Below, piece after piece: positions 25,644-35,320 of a DNA stretch of 64,000 bases. The stretch spans positions 1 to 64,000 of the forward strand of contig DVHE01000043.1 in NCBI GenBank assembly GCA_018712245.1, in the 5' to 3' direction. This DNA comes from Candidatus Avoscillospira avicola (GTDB lineage Bacteria; Bacillota; Clostridia; Oscillospirales; Oscillospiraceae). Both the position numbers and the translations under genes were made by a program. How positions within the stretch are numbered: the stretch's first letter is position 1; the number at the start of each line of letters is the position of its first letter. The notes below the pieces were generated by a model. It was not told the DNA's origin and made no database searches. It saw only the letters and a program-made list of their open reading frames with translations.

Positions 25644-27565
25644 TAGATCGCCTCCCGGGCCGTCAGGCTGTCAAGCTCCGCGCGCCACAGCGCCCACACC
25701 GCGTCCGAAGGCATCCGCCAGTCGCCTCGGGGAGACAGGGAGGCGGAACCCACCTTGGGGCCGTCCGGCAGGCAGCTGCGCTTGAACTGCTGGGCGAAGA
25801 ACCGACGGTAGAAGGTCTGGAGCCAACGGAGGATGGTCTCATCGTCAAACTGCTGTCCCAGGGCGTATCGGGCCAGGCGGTAGACCTTGGCCGGCGGGAA
25901 GGCCCAGCGGATGGCGTAGTAGAGGAAAAAGTCGTGGAGGGTATAGGGTCCCACCAGATCCTCGGTCTTCTGGGCGATCTGACCGTCCTCCGGCGGCAGC
26001 AGCTCCGGGGAGACCGGCGTGTCCAGAATATCCCGCAGCACCGAGGTCAGCGCCGCGTCGCGGCTCTCCTGCGCCGCATAGTCCACAAGATGGCGCACCA
26101 GGGTCTTGGGGATGGAGGCGTTGACGCCGTACATGCTCATGTGGTCGCCGTTGTAGGTGGCCCAGCCCAGTGCCAGCTCGCTCAGGTCGCCGGTTCCCAC
26201 GACCATGCCGCCGCGTTTGTTGGCCAGGTCCATCAACACCTGGGTCCGCTCCCGGGCCTGGCCGTTCTCGAAGGTCACGTCGTGATCTTCCATGGATTGC
26301 CCGATGTCTCGGAAGTGGGACTGGACGGTCTCGCCGATGGGGATGGTGCGAATTTCAGCACCCAGCTCCCGGGCCAGCGTCAGGGCGTTCTGAAGCGTCC
26401 GGTCTGTGGTGCCGAAGCAGGGCATGGTGACGACCAAAATGTCCTTGTGGTCCCGGCCCAGCAGATCGAAGGCCCGGGCGGTGATCAGAAGGGCCAGCGT
26501 GGAATCCAGGCCGCCGGAGAGGCCCAGAACGGCTGTGGCGGCGTGGGTGTGCTGGAGGCGCTTCCTGAGGCCCTGGGCGGCCAGATGGAGAATTTCCTCG
26601 CAGGTGGCAGCGCGGTGCTGCGGATCATCCGGGACGAAGGGCTGCGGCGCCACAGGCCGCGTCAGCTGCGTTTCGACCATGGTGAGGGAGAAGGGCAGGG
26701 AAGTATAGCCAGGGCAGCCTTCGGCCACGTTGCCCATGCGGCGGCGCTCCTGGTCCAGCTTTTGCACGTCTATCTCGGTAATCAGCAGGCCGGTTTCGTA
26801 CCGCTGCTCCGCGAGAATCGTGCCGTTTTCGGCGATCAGGTCATGGCCGGAGAAGACCAGGTCGGTGGTGGATTCCCCGTCGCCGGCGCAGGCATAGAGG
26901 TAGGCTGCGGAGAGACGAGCCGACTGGCCGGCCACCAGCTGGCGGCGGTAGGAGGCTTTGCCTAAAATCTCGTTGCTGGCGGAGAGGTTCAAAAGGACTG
27001 TGGCACCGGCCAGGGCCAGATGGTTGGAGGGCGGGTCCGGCACCCAGAGATCCTCGCAGATCTCCACGCCCAGCACCAGCTCCGGCACCTCCCGGCAGGG
27101 GAAGAGGAGCTTCGCGCCCATGGGCACTGCCTGGCCGCAGAGCGTGACGGTTTGCACATCCGCAGGGGCCGGTGTGAAGTGGCGCTTTTCGTAAAATTCG
27201 CTGTAGTTGGGAATGTGGACCTTGGGGACCAGGCCGAGGATGCGTCCGTCCTGGCAGAGGGCCGCGCAGTTGTAGAGGCAGCCGCCCACGGCCACCGGCA
27301 GACCCACCGCCGCCACCAGGTCCTTCCCCCGGGTGGCCTCCAGCACGGTGCCCAGGGCTGCCTCGGCGCCCCGCAGCAAAGTCGGCTGCAAAAAGAGATC
27401 GCTGCAGGTGTAGGCTGTCAGCCCCAGCTCCGGAAACACCAGAACCTTTACGCCCCGCGCCGCCGCCTCTTGGATGAGGGCAGCCGTGGCCTGGGCGTTG
27501 TGGACGCAGTCGGCCACCGTGACTTCCGGCGTGGCCACGGCCACGGTGATAAATCCATCTCGCAT
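25643..27565 (-). CDS. nadE: Glutamine-dependent NAD+ synthetase
   Basis: 640 residues from ATG 27565, preferred because GGGAGG lies at proper distance; the upstream ATG is too close to that site. The N-terminal nitrilase-type glutaminase (1-290) carries its Glu-Lys-Cys triad in FPELGLTAY, VPKVHIPNYSEFYEKR and GVEICEDLW. The C-terminal synthetase has the PP-loop LSGGLDST and VGTGDLSELALGW. It amidates nicotinate adenine dinucleotide to NAD. It sits in an operon with the upstream Cys-rich small gene and niaR. The nadD partner is in this window at 49.5 kb. Confidence 0.95.
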   Translation of the reverse strand: MRDGFITVAVATPEVTVADCVHNAQATAALIQEAAARGVKVLVFPELGLTAYTCSDLFLQPTLLRGAEAALGTVLEATRGKDLVAAVGLPVAVGGCLYNCAALCQDGRILGLVPKVHIPNYSEFYEKRHFTPAPADVQTVTLCGQAVPMGAKLLFPCREVPELVLGVEICEDLWVPDPPSNHLALAGATVLLNLSASNEILGKASYRRQLVAGQSARLSAAYLYACAGDGESTTDLVFSGHDLIAENGTILAEQRYETGLLITEIDVQKLDQERRRMGNVAEGCPGYTSLPFSLTMVETQLTRPVAPQPFVPDDPQHRAATCEEILHLAAQGLRKRLQHTHAATAVLGLSGGLDSTLALLITARAFDLLGRDHKDILVVTMPCFGTTDRTLQNALTLARELGAEIRTIPIGETVQSHFRDIGQSMEDHDVTFENGQARERTQVLMDLANKRGGMVVGTGDLSELALGWATYNGDHMSMYGVNASIPKTLVRHLVDYAAQESRDAALTSVLRDILDTPVSPELLPPEDGQIAQKTEDLVGPYTLHDFFLYYAIRWAFPPAKVYRLARYALGQQFDDETILRWLQTFYRRFFAQQFKRSCLPDGPKVGSASLSPRGDWRMPSDAVWALWRAELDSLTAREAI

Positions 27566-27595
27566 AGTCATTCCTCCCGGGCCGTTTGGCCCCAA

Positions 27596-27775
27596 TTATC
27601 GTTCCGTTCCCGCTTCGATTTCCCGCAGCCGCGCGGCCACCGGGCACTCACCCTGGAAGGTGCAGTCGGGGTAGCCGCAGTCCGACTCCCAGCCGTCGCC
27701 GGTCCACTCCAGCAGTACGGTCCGCGCCTGATCGGTGCAGCGGCAGTAGCCCGATATCATATATTCTTCTTCCAT
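27596..27775 (-). CDS. Small Cys-rich protein, absent from the ORF track
   Basis: 59 residues with five Cys arranged as GYCRCTDQARTV ... DCGYPDC ... GEC. This pattern recalls a short conserved Clostridial protein (GYCRxxDQARTV, W, DCxYxxCxxxxxC) and could bind a metal or iron-sulfur centre. It is preceded by GAGG seven bases upstream and by a good promoter, and ends 30 bases before nadE. Function is unknown; linkage to NAD genes is positional. Confidence 0.65.
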   Translation of the reverse strand: MEEEYMISGYCRCTDQARTVLLEWTGDGWESDCGYPDCTFQGECPVAARLREIEAGTER

Positions 27776-27818
27776 CTCGAAGCCTCATTCCCCGCGGCAG
27801 CGCCGCGCTGTTTTCTCT

Positions 27819-27847
27819 ATTATAATCGACAATCCAACCCTTGTCCA
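27819..27847 (-). promoter_or_regulatory. Promoter of the Cys-rich gene / nadE / niaR operon
   Basis: On the reverse strand -35 TGGACA (27842-27847) and -10 TATAAT (27819-27824) are 17 bases apart. GACAA and TTGTC half sites, as at the pncB operator but eight bases apart, flank the spacer. Confidence 0.65.
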
Positions 27848-27884
27848 CTTGCGAATCGTCGTAGAATCAGGATGCGCGAAGCGT

Positions 27885-27973
27885 GCCTGCGGCAAACGCA
27901 CCAAGCCAAAGCCTCCCCTAACGCCCGCAGGGCTTTAGGGGAGGTGGCACGGCTCTGCCGTGCCGGAGGGGTT
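27885..27973. repeat. Intergenic repeat family C (two-stem element)
   Basis: CCTCCCCTAA ... TTAGGGGAGG is followed at once by GGCACGGC-TCT-GCCGTGCC and GGAGGGGTT. I recognise this two-hairpin unit as a very common intergenic repeat in gut Clostridia. The adjacent 16-mer GCCTGCGGCAAACGCA (27885-27900) occurs again at 57045-57060. Confidence 0.65.
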
Positions 27974-28036
27974 CACCGCAGGGATGCCTTGTATATGACA
28001 GGCTGTGCGGTTCCGCAGGTGGCCGGTTCATGAAAA

Positions 28037-28068
28037 CACCGGTGGACTCCCAACGGAATCCACCGGTG
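28037..28068 (-). terminator. Terminator of the V-ATPase operon
   Basis: On the reverse strand the 10-pair stem CACCGGTGGA/TCCACCGGTG is followed by TTTTCATG, about 20 bases beyond the last operon gene. Confidence 0.75.
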
Positions 28069-28090
28069 CAAGGTGTTTGCGGGATTGATT

Positions 28091-28525
28091 TTACTGGAGC
28101 AGCAGCAGGCAGAAGACCAGGGTAAAGAGCGCCACGGTTTCTACAATGCCGATGACGATGAAGTAGTTGGCAGTGCCCTTGCCGGTCTCGCCCAGGGCGT
28201 CGGCAGCGGAGGCGGCCACGCGGCCCTGGAAGTAAGCGGACAAACCGATGGACAAGCCGCCCAGCAGGCCGACCATCAGGGCCAGCATCCCGGAGGCGCC
28301 GGCTTCCACGGCGGAGCGGATGAAGTTCATCAGCAGGAAGCCGTAGATGGTCTGGGTCAGAGGTGCGCCGGAGAAGGCGACCATGATGAAGGGGGCGGGT
28401 TTACCGCTGGCGTAGCACTTCTTCCACGCGCCAACCGAGGAAAGGCAGGCAGCGCCGGCGCCGAAGCCGGAGCCGATGGCGGACAGGCCCAGAGCGGCAG
28501 CCATACCGATGTATTGGATCTCCAT
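28091..28525 (-). CDS. ntpK: V-type ATPase membrane rotor subunit K
   Basis: 144 residues forming four transmembrane helices (two fused hairpins), the V-type duplicated proteolipid. Ion-site residues correspond to those of Enterococcus hirae NtpK: Thr and Gln in APLTQTIYG, Gln in YFQGRVAAS, and the carboxylate Glu in GIVETVALF. This ligand set is the Na+-binding type. It is the last gene of the operon and has an AAAGGAG ribosome site. Confidence 0.92.
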   Translation of the reverse strand: MEIQYIGMAAALGLSAIGSGFGAGAACLSSVGAWKKCYASGKPAPFIMVAFSGAPLTQTIYGFLLMNFIRSAVEAGASGMLALMVGLLGGLSIGLSAYFQGRVAASAADALGETGKGTANYFIVIGIVETVALFTLVFCLLLLQ

Positions 28526-28537
28526 AACAATTCTCCT

Positions 28538-30364
28538 TTATTTTTTGATCTTGTCCTGTTTCTTGAACGGTTCGTAGGCGATACCCGCCCATTCCATACC
28601 CAGCTGCCCGGAAAACTCCAGCAGGTTGAGCCGCACGCCGTGGACCACCACGGAGAGGAAGCCCATGACCAGGTTCAGCGCGTGACCCACGATCATAATC
28701 AGGGCCGCGATGATGACCAGGGGGCCTTCAAAGCCGGCGGCCATGTTGTTGAAGCTCTGGGCAATGGCCAGCGAGGCCATGCCGACGGCGAACAGCCGGA
28801 TATAGCTCATGACGTTGCCAAAGGCGCTGATGGTGTTGAGGAACACCGTGAAGGCGTCGGCCAGGCCGGCCTTGAGGCCTTGGGAGAAGCTCTTGCCCGG
28901 GGCCATGCCGCCGAACAGCACCACCAGCACGAAGCCCACGCCCACACAGGCGCCCACGGGGGCCAGGGGGATGTTTTCCCCGATGACCAAGTAGAGGGCC
29001 AGGAAATAGATGGCGCAGATGGCGACGAGCCAGCCCAGGTCGGCGATCCAGCTGAGGTTTCGCTCCGTGAGCTTGCGCTTGATGCTCATGACGCAGGCCA
29101 GGGAGAGCTGCACCGTGCCGAGGATGAAGCAGAATTTCATAATGGCGTTCTGCTGGGCCGTGGCCTCCACGCCGAAGTACTGGGGGTAGTTGGCCAGGAT
29201 CGGCACTGTCACAGCCCGCAGGATCGGCACCTCCATGGCCGACTCCAGGCCGAACCAGGTGCCTGTCAGCGCGCCCCATAGGATGGTGGCGATGCTCAGC
29301 ACCCAGAGGAGCAGGGTGGCGTCGGAGAGCTTGCGGGTTTTGAGGGTCAGGGCGGCGGCGCCGATCAGAAGCAGCACGCCGTAGCCGGCGTCGCCCAGGA
29401 TCATGGCGAAGAACAGCGCGAAAAACGCCAGGAACCAGAAGGAAATATCGTACTCACGGTATCCCGGCACGACGCCCAGAATGTCAAAGATGGGCACCAT
29501 CAGCCGGGTGACTTTGTTGTATCGGACCTTGGTGGGGACCAACTCGTCGTCGTCGGCGGGGTCGTCCATGGCCCAGGCCCAGCGGTTGGCCGTCGCCGCG
29601 GCCTTGAACGCGTCCACGTTGTCGGCGGGGACGTAGCCGGTCAGCCAGACCAGCGCGCCCTCGGAGGCGGCGGTGTTTTGAACCGCGGAATATGCCGCGG
29701 CGTTCTGGGCCTTGAGAATCTGGGCCTGGAAGCTGGGCAGATACGCGGCGGCCTTGCGCAGCAGCGCCTCGCCGTCGGCCATCTGCTGATCCAGGGCCGC
29801 GATCTCCTGCTCGACTTGGGCAAGACCCTTGTCGGGCACCGTGAAGGCGTCGGCGGAGATGCCCTCGGGCAGAGGGCCCCACAAGGCCACAGTCTCCATT
29901 TTTTCCACCGGCGTCAGGCGAATAAAGGGCGTGGAGCCGTCGGCGGACAGGGCCGCCAGAGATTTTTTATCCAGCCGGTAAATGTGCAGATCCAGGCCGT
30001 GCTGCCGCAGCCAGTCGAAGTCCGCCGGGTCGAAGTCGCCCCACTTGCGCAGGTTTTCGGCCTGGCTTGCCAGGGCGGCCCGCTGGGTGGTCAGCGCTTG
30101 GCGGCCGTCCAGGACGGCCCGAACCTTCGTGTAAAGGTCTTCAAAGTCCCGGTCGGAGAGAAGTTCTGTCGCAGGCGTCTCAGGGGCGTACTCGTGGAGG
30201 GCCAGCTCTGTGCTGGAGAGGTCGGCGATCCGCTGGAGGCAAGCCGGGTCGGCGGCCTGTTTTTCACGGATGTGCAGCAGGCCCAGCTTGCGGAGGCCGT
30301 CCAGCAGCGCGGCCTTTTGACTGGATTGGGCTACGACGGAGACGACCTTCATTTTTTCAATCAC
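28538..30364 (-). CDS. ntpI: V-type ATPase subunit I (stator and ion channel)
   Basis: 608 residues. The N-terminal half (1-290) is cytoplasmic, alpha/beta with coiled-coil, and links to the peripheral stalk. The C-terminal half has about seven to eight helices, including GDAGYGVLLLIGAAAL and SYIRLFAVGMASLAIAQSFN, which carries the conserved channel Arg. The start is GTG at 30364, overlapping the subunit D stop (GTGA), so translation is coupled. Confidence 0.93.
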   Translation of the reverse strand: MIEKMKVVSVVAQSSQKAALLDGLRKLGLLHIREKQAADPACLQRIADLSSTELALHEYAPETPATELLSDRDFEDLYTKVRAVLDGRQALTTQRAALASQAENLRKWGDFDPADFDWLRQHGLDLHIYRLDKKSLAALSADGSTPFIRLTPVEKMETVALWGPLPEGISADAFTVPDKGLAQVEQEIAALDQQMADGEALLRKAAAYLPSFQAQILKAQNAAAYSAVQNTAASEGALVWLTGYVPADNVDAFKAAATANRWAWAMDDPADDDELVPTKVRYNKVTRLMVPIFDILGVVPGYREYDISFWFLAFFALFFAMILGDAGYGVLLLIGAAALTLKTRKLSDATLLLWVLSIATILWGALTGTWFGLESAMEVPILRAVTVPILANYPQYFGVEATAQQNAIMKFCFILGTVQLSLACVMSIKRKLTERNLSWIADLGWLVAICAIYFLALYLVIGENIPLAPVGACVGVGFVLVVLFGGMAPGKSFSQGLKAGLADAFTVFLNTISAFGNVMSYIRLFAVGMASLAIAQSFNNMAAGFEGPLVIIAALIMIVGHALNLVMGFLSVVVHGVRLNLLEFSGQLGMEWAGIAYEPFKKQDKIKK

Positions 30365-30969
30365 GTCGCCACCTCCCGCAGTTTGTTCTTGGCAATCTTG
30401 CCCCGGACGACGGCGGCGGTCTGCTGGTCGCCCAGGTAGATGCCGATGACGCGGATATTTTCCTTGGCTTCGGGGATCTTGACCTTTTCAAAGAGGTTGA
30501 CCCGCTGGGACGTGACCCGCAGCTCCTGCTCCAGAAGCTCCGCCCGGCGGCGGAGGGTCTTGGCCTCGGCGTCCAGCCCGGCGATCTCCTGGAGCTTCAC
30601 CACGGCGGCGTCCACCCAGAGGGGGTAGTCGCCGGGGTCGTAGTCGATCTCCCGGAACTGGAGGGCCCGGAACACCGGCACGATGACGCCGGCGATGTTC
30701 TCTTCGCCGCAGATCACGCTCTCCGGCTCCACCAGATCCTGGAGCTTCCGCGCGAGAACCCGGTTTTCGGAGAAGACGGCGACCCAGTCGTCCAGCCCGT
30801 CGATGGCGGCGGCGCGGCGTGCCTCCAGCTCTTCCAGCTGGGCGCTGAGCTGGAGCATCACCGATTGAAGCTGCTGCTTTTTCAATTGCAGCGTCGGCAG
30901 ATACCGCTCGAAGCGCTTGAGCGCGTCCTTTTGCGCTTTCAGCTCATTTTTTGTCAGTTTCACAGCCAT
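30361..30969 (-). CDS. ntpD: V-type ATPase subunit D (central shaft)
   Basis: 202 residues, mostly helical, with the family N-terminus VKLTKNELKAQKDALKRFER and a C-terminal coiled segment. It forms the rotating axle inside the A3B3 head. It lies ten bases after subunit B and overlaps subunit I. Confidence 0.92.
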   Translation of the reverse strand: MAVKLTKNELKAQKDALKRFERYLPTLQLKKQQLQSVMLQLSAQLEELEARRAAAIDGLDDWVAVFSENRVLARKLQDLVEPESVICGEENIAGVIVPVFRALQFREIDYDPGDYPLWVDAAVVKLQEIAGLDAEAKTLRRRAELLEQELRVTSQRVNLFEKVKIPEAKENIRVIGIYLGDQQTAAVVRGKIAKNKLREVAT

Positions 30970-30979
30970 AGGCGTGTCC

Positions 30980-32275
30980 TCACTGCAAGGCGTCCCGCTT
31001 GGGCCAGTGGGCCTGGAGGAGGCTGGTCTTGAGGCCGGTCTCGTTGGGCGCGAAGCAATCCGCCAGGATGTCCCAGCCCAGATCCAGCGCCTCCTCCAGC
31101 GGGATGTTGACGGACAGATCCATCATCTTGGATTCGAACTGCTCGCCGTATTTGAGGAGCTTGTCGTCCCACTCGGACATCATAAAGCCCATGGAGCGCT
31201 TCTCCTGGCTCTCCTTGAAGGAGCTGTAGAGACGGATCATGCAGTCCATCAGCGCGCGGTGGTCGTCACGGGTCTTGCCGTTGACGTTCTGCTTCAGACG
31301 GGACAGGGAACCGAAGGGCTCGATGCGGCCGTTTTTCAGGTAGTACTGACCCTCGGTGATATAACCGGTGTTGTCGGGCACCGGGTGGGTGACGTCGTCG
31401 CCGGGCATCGTGGTGACGCCCAGGATGGTGATGGAGCCGGCGCCGTCGAAGTCGACGGCCTTTTCATACCGGGAGGCCAGGCAGCTGTAGAGGTCGCCGG
31501 GGTAACCGCGGTTGGAGGGGACCTGTTCCATGGTGATGGCCATTTCCTTCTGCGCGTCGGCATAGTTGGTCATGTCGGTCAGCAGCACCAGGACCTTCTT
31601 GCCCTCCAGGGCGAACTGCTCGGCCACAGCCAGGGACATATCCGGCACCAGCGTACACTCGACGATGGGATCCGAGGCGGTGTGGACGAACATCACCGTG
31701 CGGCCCATGGCGCCGCCCTTTTCCAGCGTGTCGCGGAAGAAGAGGTAGTCGTCGTATTTGAGGCCCATGCCGCCCAGGACGATGACGTCCACTTCGGCCT
31801 GCATGGCGATCCGGGCCAGAAGCTGGTTGTACGGCTCGCCGGACACCGAGAAGATAGGCAGCTTCTGGCTTTCCACCAGGGTGTTGAAGAGGTCGATCAT
31901 CGGGATGCCGGTGCGGATCATGTGCTTGGGCACGATGCGGCGGGCGGGGTTGACGGACGGACCGCCGATGGGGATCATATTTTCGGTCAGGGCGGGGCCG
32001 TTGTCCCGGGGGACGCCGGCGCCGTCAAAGATGCGTCCCAGCAGATGCTCGCTGAAGGACACCATCATGGGCCGCCCCAGGAACCGGACGGGGTCTGTGG
32101 TGCTGACGCCCTGGGTGCCCGAGAAGACCTGGAGAGAAACCTTGTCGTGGTCCAGCTTGATGACGTTGGCATAGCTGTCGCCCACCAGCGCCAGGTCGCC
32201 GTTGCGGACGCCCTCGGCCCGGACCGTCAGCACGTTTCCCACAATGGATTCGATTTTCGTGTAAACTTTCTTCAT
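30980..32275 (-). CDS. ntpB: V-type ATPase non-catalytic subunit B
   Basis: 431 residues from ATG 32275 ([14 protein letters not shown]), chosen for the GGGAG site; the ORF start at 32299 overlaps the subunit A stop region. Typical features are [30 protein letters not shown] with no functional P loop, and [11 protein letters not shown]-type sequence. It alternates with subunit A in the head and contributes the Arg to the catalytic interface. Confidence 0.94.
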   Translation of the reverse strand: MKKVYTKIESIVGNVLTVRAEGVRNGDLALVGDSYANVIKLDHDKVSLQVFSGTQGVSTTDPVRFLGRPMMVSFSEHLLGRIFDGAGVPRDNGPALTENMIPIGGPSVNPARRIVPKHMIRTGIPMIDLFNTLVESQKLPIFSVSGEPYNQLLARIAMQAEVDVIVLGGMGLKYDDYLFFRDTLEKGGAMGRTVMFVHTASDPIVECTLVPDMSLAVAEQFALEGKKVLVLLTDMTNYADAQKEMAITMEQVPSNRGYPGDLYSCLASRYEKAVDFDGAGSITILGVTTMPGDDVTHPVPDNTGYITEGQYYLKNGRIEPFGSLSRLKQNVNGKTRDDHRALMDCMIRLYSSFKESQEKRSMGFMMSEWDDKLLKYGEQFESKMMDLSVNIPLEEALDLGWDILADCFAPNETGLKTSLLQAHWPKRDALQ

Positions 32276-32295
32276 GTCGTGTCTCCCATCTGGAC

Positions 32296-34023
32296 TCAAA
32301 CCGCTTTGGACAGATAGTACGCGGTGAGCTTCTGCTGCTGGGCTTCAAAGGCCGGGGTCTCAAACTCGGTGTTGTGCCAGTCCAGGAACTCCTGCCGCAG
32401 CTGGTTGAAAAAGCCGCGGATCTCCCGCTTGTCGGTGAGGCCATAGCGCCGGGTCAAAACGTCGTAGATGACGGCGAATACGCACCGCTGCCGCTCGGGG
32501 GAGCAGGCAGCGTCGATGGGGTCGAAGGAGTTCTGCTGGAGGTAAACCGCGTCCAGCAGCTCGCCTTTCTGGTAGAGGATGTAGTCTTCGGCGGAGGTGC
32601 CCTCTTCACCGACGACCATCATCATCTGGCCCACTTCGATGCTCCGGCGGAGGATGGAACGTGCCTCCTCCACCTGGGCCATATCGACGATGCCGGGGTA
32701 CTTGGACCAGGAGTCGATGGGGTGGATGGAGGGGTACTTCCGGGCGTCGGACCGCTCCCGGGAGAGGCCGTGGAAGGCGCCGACGACTTTCAGCGTGGCC
32801 TGGGTCACAGGCTCGTCGAAGTTGCCGCCGGCCGGGGAGACGGTGCCGCCGATGGTGATGGAGGCGGTGCGGCCGTCGTGGAGGCGGACCTTGCCGGCCC
32901 GCTCATAGAACGAGGCGATGACGGATTCGAGGTAGGCCGGGAAGGCTTCTTCGCCGGGGATCTCCTCGAGACGTCCGCTCATCTCGCGCATGGCCTGGGC
33001 CCAGCGGCTGGTGGAGTCGGCCAGCAGCAGCACGTCCAGGCCCATCTGGCGGTAGTACTCGGCCATGGTCACGGCGGTGTACACCGAGGCCTCGCGGGCC
33101 GCCACAGGCATGGAGGAGGTGTTGCAGATGATGATGGTGCGCTCCATCAGGGAACGGCCCGTCCTGGGGTCGGTCAGCTCGGGGAATTCCTTGAGAACCT
33201 CGACGACTTCGCCGGCGCGCTCGCCGCAGGCGGCCACGATGACCACGTCCACGGCGGCGTTCTTGGCCTCCATGTGCTGGAGGACGGTCTTGCCGGCGCC
33301 GAAGGGGCCGGGCACGCAGAAGGTGCCGCCCTTGACCACGGGCAGGAAGGTGTCGATGCAGCGGATCTGCGTGACCATGGTCTCATCGGGCCGCAGCCGC
33401 TCGGCGTAGCAGTGGACCATCTCCTTGATGGGCCAGGAGAAGACCATGCTCAGCTCTTTTGTTTCGCCCTGGCGATTTTCCAGCACGGCTACCGTGGAGC
33501 GGACGTGGTAGGTGCCCTTGGGCTGAATGGATTTGACGGTCCAGCCCTCGTCCTTGAGGCCGAAGGGGACCATGATGTGGTGGGTAAAGAGGCCCTCGGG
33601 CACGGTGCCCAGGGTGTCGCCGGCCTGCACGCTGTCGCCGACCTTGGCCACCGGGGTGAATTCCCAGGACTTGTCGGGGATGGGGTCCAGGTAGACGCCG
33701 CGCTTGAGGAAGAAGCCGCACTGGTCAGCCAGCTCCGGCAGGGGATTTTGGAGGCCGTCGTAGACCTGGCTCAGAAGGCCGGGCCCCAGCTCCACGCTCA
33801 AAAGCTCGCCGGACAGCTCCACCCGGTCGCCTACCTGTACACCGTTGGTCATTTCGTAGACCTGCATACTGGCGACGCCGTTGGTGATGCGGATGACCTC
33901 ACCTTTGAGCCGTTCGTCTCCTACGCAGACGTAGCAGACCTCGTTTTTCTTGACCGAGCCGTCAAACTCCGCCGTGATCAGGTTGCCGTTGACGCCGGTC
34001 ACAATTCCAGTTACCTTTTCCAT
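32296..34023 (-). CDS. ntpA: V-type ATPase catalytic subunit A
   Basis: 575 residues. Walker A is [11 protein letters not shown] (residues about 238-248), followed by [11 protein letters not shown], the Walker B region [19 protein letters not shown] and the bulge domain of V-type A subunits. It catalyses ATP hydrolysis or synthesis. It lies directly after the DUF2764 gene, 20 bases before subunit B. Confidence 0.95.
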   Translation of the reverse strand: MEKVTGIVTGVNGNLITAEFDGSVKKNEVCYVCVGDERLKGEVIRITNGVASMQVYEMTNGVQVGDRVELSGELLSVELGPGLLSQVYDGLQNPLPELADQCGFFLKRGVYLDPIPDKSWEFTPVAKVGDSVQAGDTLGTVPEGLFTHHIMVPFGLKDEGWTVKSIQPKGTYHVRSTVAVLENRQGETKELSMVFSWPIKEMVHCYAERLRPDETMVTQIRCIDTFLPVVKGGTFCVPGPFGAGKTVLQHMEAKNAAVDVVIVAACGERAGEVVEVLKEFPELTDPRTGRSLMERTIIICNTSSMPVAAREASVYTAVTMAEYYRQMGLDVLLLADSTSRWAQAMREMSGRLEEIPGEEAFPAYLESVIASFYERAGKVRLHDGRTASITIGGTVSPAGGNFDEPVTQATLKVVGAFHGLSRERSDARKYPSIHPIDSWSKYPGIVDMAQVEEARSILRRSIEVGQMMMVVGEEGTSAEDYILYQKGELLDAVYLQQNSFDPIDAACSPERQRCVFAVIYDVLTRRYGLTDKREIRGFFNQLRQEFLDWHNTEFETPAFEAQQQKLTAYYLSKAV

Positions 34024-34038
34024 ATGATTCTCACCCGC

Positions 34039-34554
34039 TTATAAACGATAAATTTTCTGCTGGATTCCGTCCAGGAGCGACACGAATTCGGTCTTGCCGG
34101 TTTCAAACTGGAAGCCGTGGAGCCGCTCCATCAGCCGGAGCTTCAGCGCGTAGCCGAAGAGGGCTGTGTCGTCAAAGACGTGGAAGCCCACCAGCTGATC
34201 GATCTGACGGAACTGCAGCTCCAGCAGCCGCTGCTCGCCCAGGAGGGGATTGTCGGCGGCGATGGCCGCCTGCACGGCGGCGGCAGCCTCCCGATCCTCC
34301 GGGGCCTGGCAGGGCTTGCCCCGCTTTTGGAGCCGCTGATAGCGCAGCTCCGCCTGGAGCCGCCGGTAGAAGGCCGACCAGGGCCGCAGCAGGGGGCCTT
34401 TGTCGGACTCCGCCGTCAGCTGTTCCAGCGCGCCATAGGTGGCCGCGCTGACCGAGGAGCGGCACATTTCCAGAAACGTCGGGTAATCAAAGGGCGGCGG
34501 CGCGCTGGCCGTCAGCATGGGCAGGCTGGAGAGCAGATAATAATAGGAGGCCAC
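34039..34554 (-). CDS. DUF2764 family protein of the V-ATPase operon
   Basis: 171 residues, helical, opening MASYYYLLSSLPML. This opening and the position between subunits E and A match DUF2764 proteins of V-ATPase operons in spirochaetes, Chlamydiae and Bacteroidetes. It replaces the canonical subunit C/F genes in gene order and may do the job of a C-like connector; this is inference. No enzymatic motif is visible. Confidence 0.8.
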   Translation of the reverse strand: MASYYYLLSSLPMLTASAPPPFDYPTFLEMCRSSVSAATYGALEQLTAESDKGPLLRPWSAFYRRLQAELRYQRLQKRGKPCQAPEDREAAAAVQAAIAADNPLLGEQRLLELQFRQIDQLVGFHVFDDTALFGYALKLRLMERLHGFQFETGKTEFVSLLDGIQQKIYRL

Positions 34555-34566
34555 GGCGCACCTCCC

Positions 34567-35127
34567 TTACAGCTGGATATCCCGGAAGAACGGCATCAGG
34601 ATCTTCGAGATCTCCTCGTCGGTGCAGTCGAAGAAGCCGGAGCCGTCCTTGGCGGCCAGCCGGAATCCGGCCCGTACAGATTTTGCAGGGCGGATCTCCA
34701 ACCCGGCCTTCAGCTGCTGGGCCAGCTGCTGCTTGAGTCCGTCGCTGACAGTATGGACCTCAGCGGCGTAGTCAGCGGGGTTTTCCCCGTTGAGCGCCGC
34801 AGCGATCAGCGTGGCCAAAGCCTTGTCATCCAGGGCCTTGCCCACGTCCTGGGTCAAAAGCCGCTCAAACTCGGCCTGGACCGCGGCCTTAAAGGCCAGC
34901 ATGGCGTCCCGCCGGGCCTGCTCAGCGCCCAGCTGCGCGTTCTCCCGGTACCGAGCCACATCCTTTTCAGCGGCGTCGCGCAGGGCGGCCGCTTCGGCGT
35001 TGGCCTTAGCCAGGATGTCCTCTGCCTGCTTCCGGGCGTCGGCCAGGATGTTGTCGGCTTCCTGGGACGCCTTCTCGATTCCTTCCGTGCGAATCGAAGA
35101 AAGCAGGTCTTGAATTTGAAGCTCCAT
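34567..35127 (-). CDS. ntpE: V-type ATPase peripheral stalk subunit E
   Basis: 186 residues. The first 100 are a long Ala/Glu/Lys/Arg coiled coil (EADNILADARKQAEDILAKA) and the rest a globular C-terminal domain (FRLAAKDGSGFFDCTDEEIS). ATG 35127 (MELQIQDLLSSI) follows GGAGAG; the ORF extension to 35247 is not supported. It is the first gene of the operon. Confidence 0.9.
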   Translation of the reverse strand: MELQIQDLLSSIRTEGIEKASQEADNILADARKQAEDILAKANAEAAALRDAAEKDVARYRENAQLGAEQARRDAMLAFKAAVQAEFERLLTQDVGKALDDKALATLIAAALNGENPADYAAEVHTVSDGLKQQLAQQLKAGLEIRPAKSVRAGFRLAAKDGSGFFDCTDEEISKILMPFFRDIQL

Positions 35128-35288
35128 GAATATCTCTCCATTCCGCCGCCGTATGATCGTGTTGCAAATGGGTCTGGGGTTTGCCGCGGGGGCTATCTCC
35201 GTGGGCGGCCCAGGGAGATGACCACCAGACGCAGAAAAGACTGACACAACGCCGCTCTCAGTGAAAAAGAGGCATTGACAATAGCAAC

Positions 35289-35320
35289 ATTATATCACAG
35301 ATGCCATGCGCTGTGTTATA
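35289..35320 (-). promoter_or_regulatory. Candidate extended -10 promoter of the V-ATPase operon
   Basis: On the reverse strand TGTGATATAATG contains a TGnTATAAT extended -10 (35289-35294). No good -35 is visible. It is about 160 bases before the subunit E start. Confidence 0.35.

Noticed and set aside
32374-34044. 556-residue forward ORF antisense to V-ATPase subunit A
   Set aside because: The reverse frame encodes a complete catalytic subunit; the forward frame is rich in Gly/Val/His/Asp as expected for a shadow.
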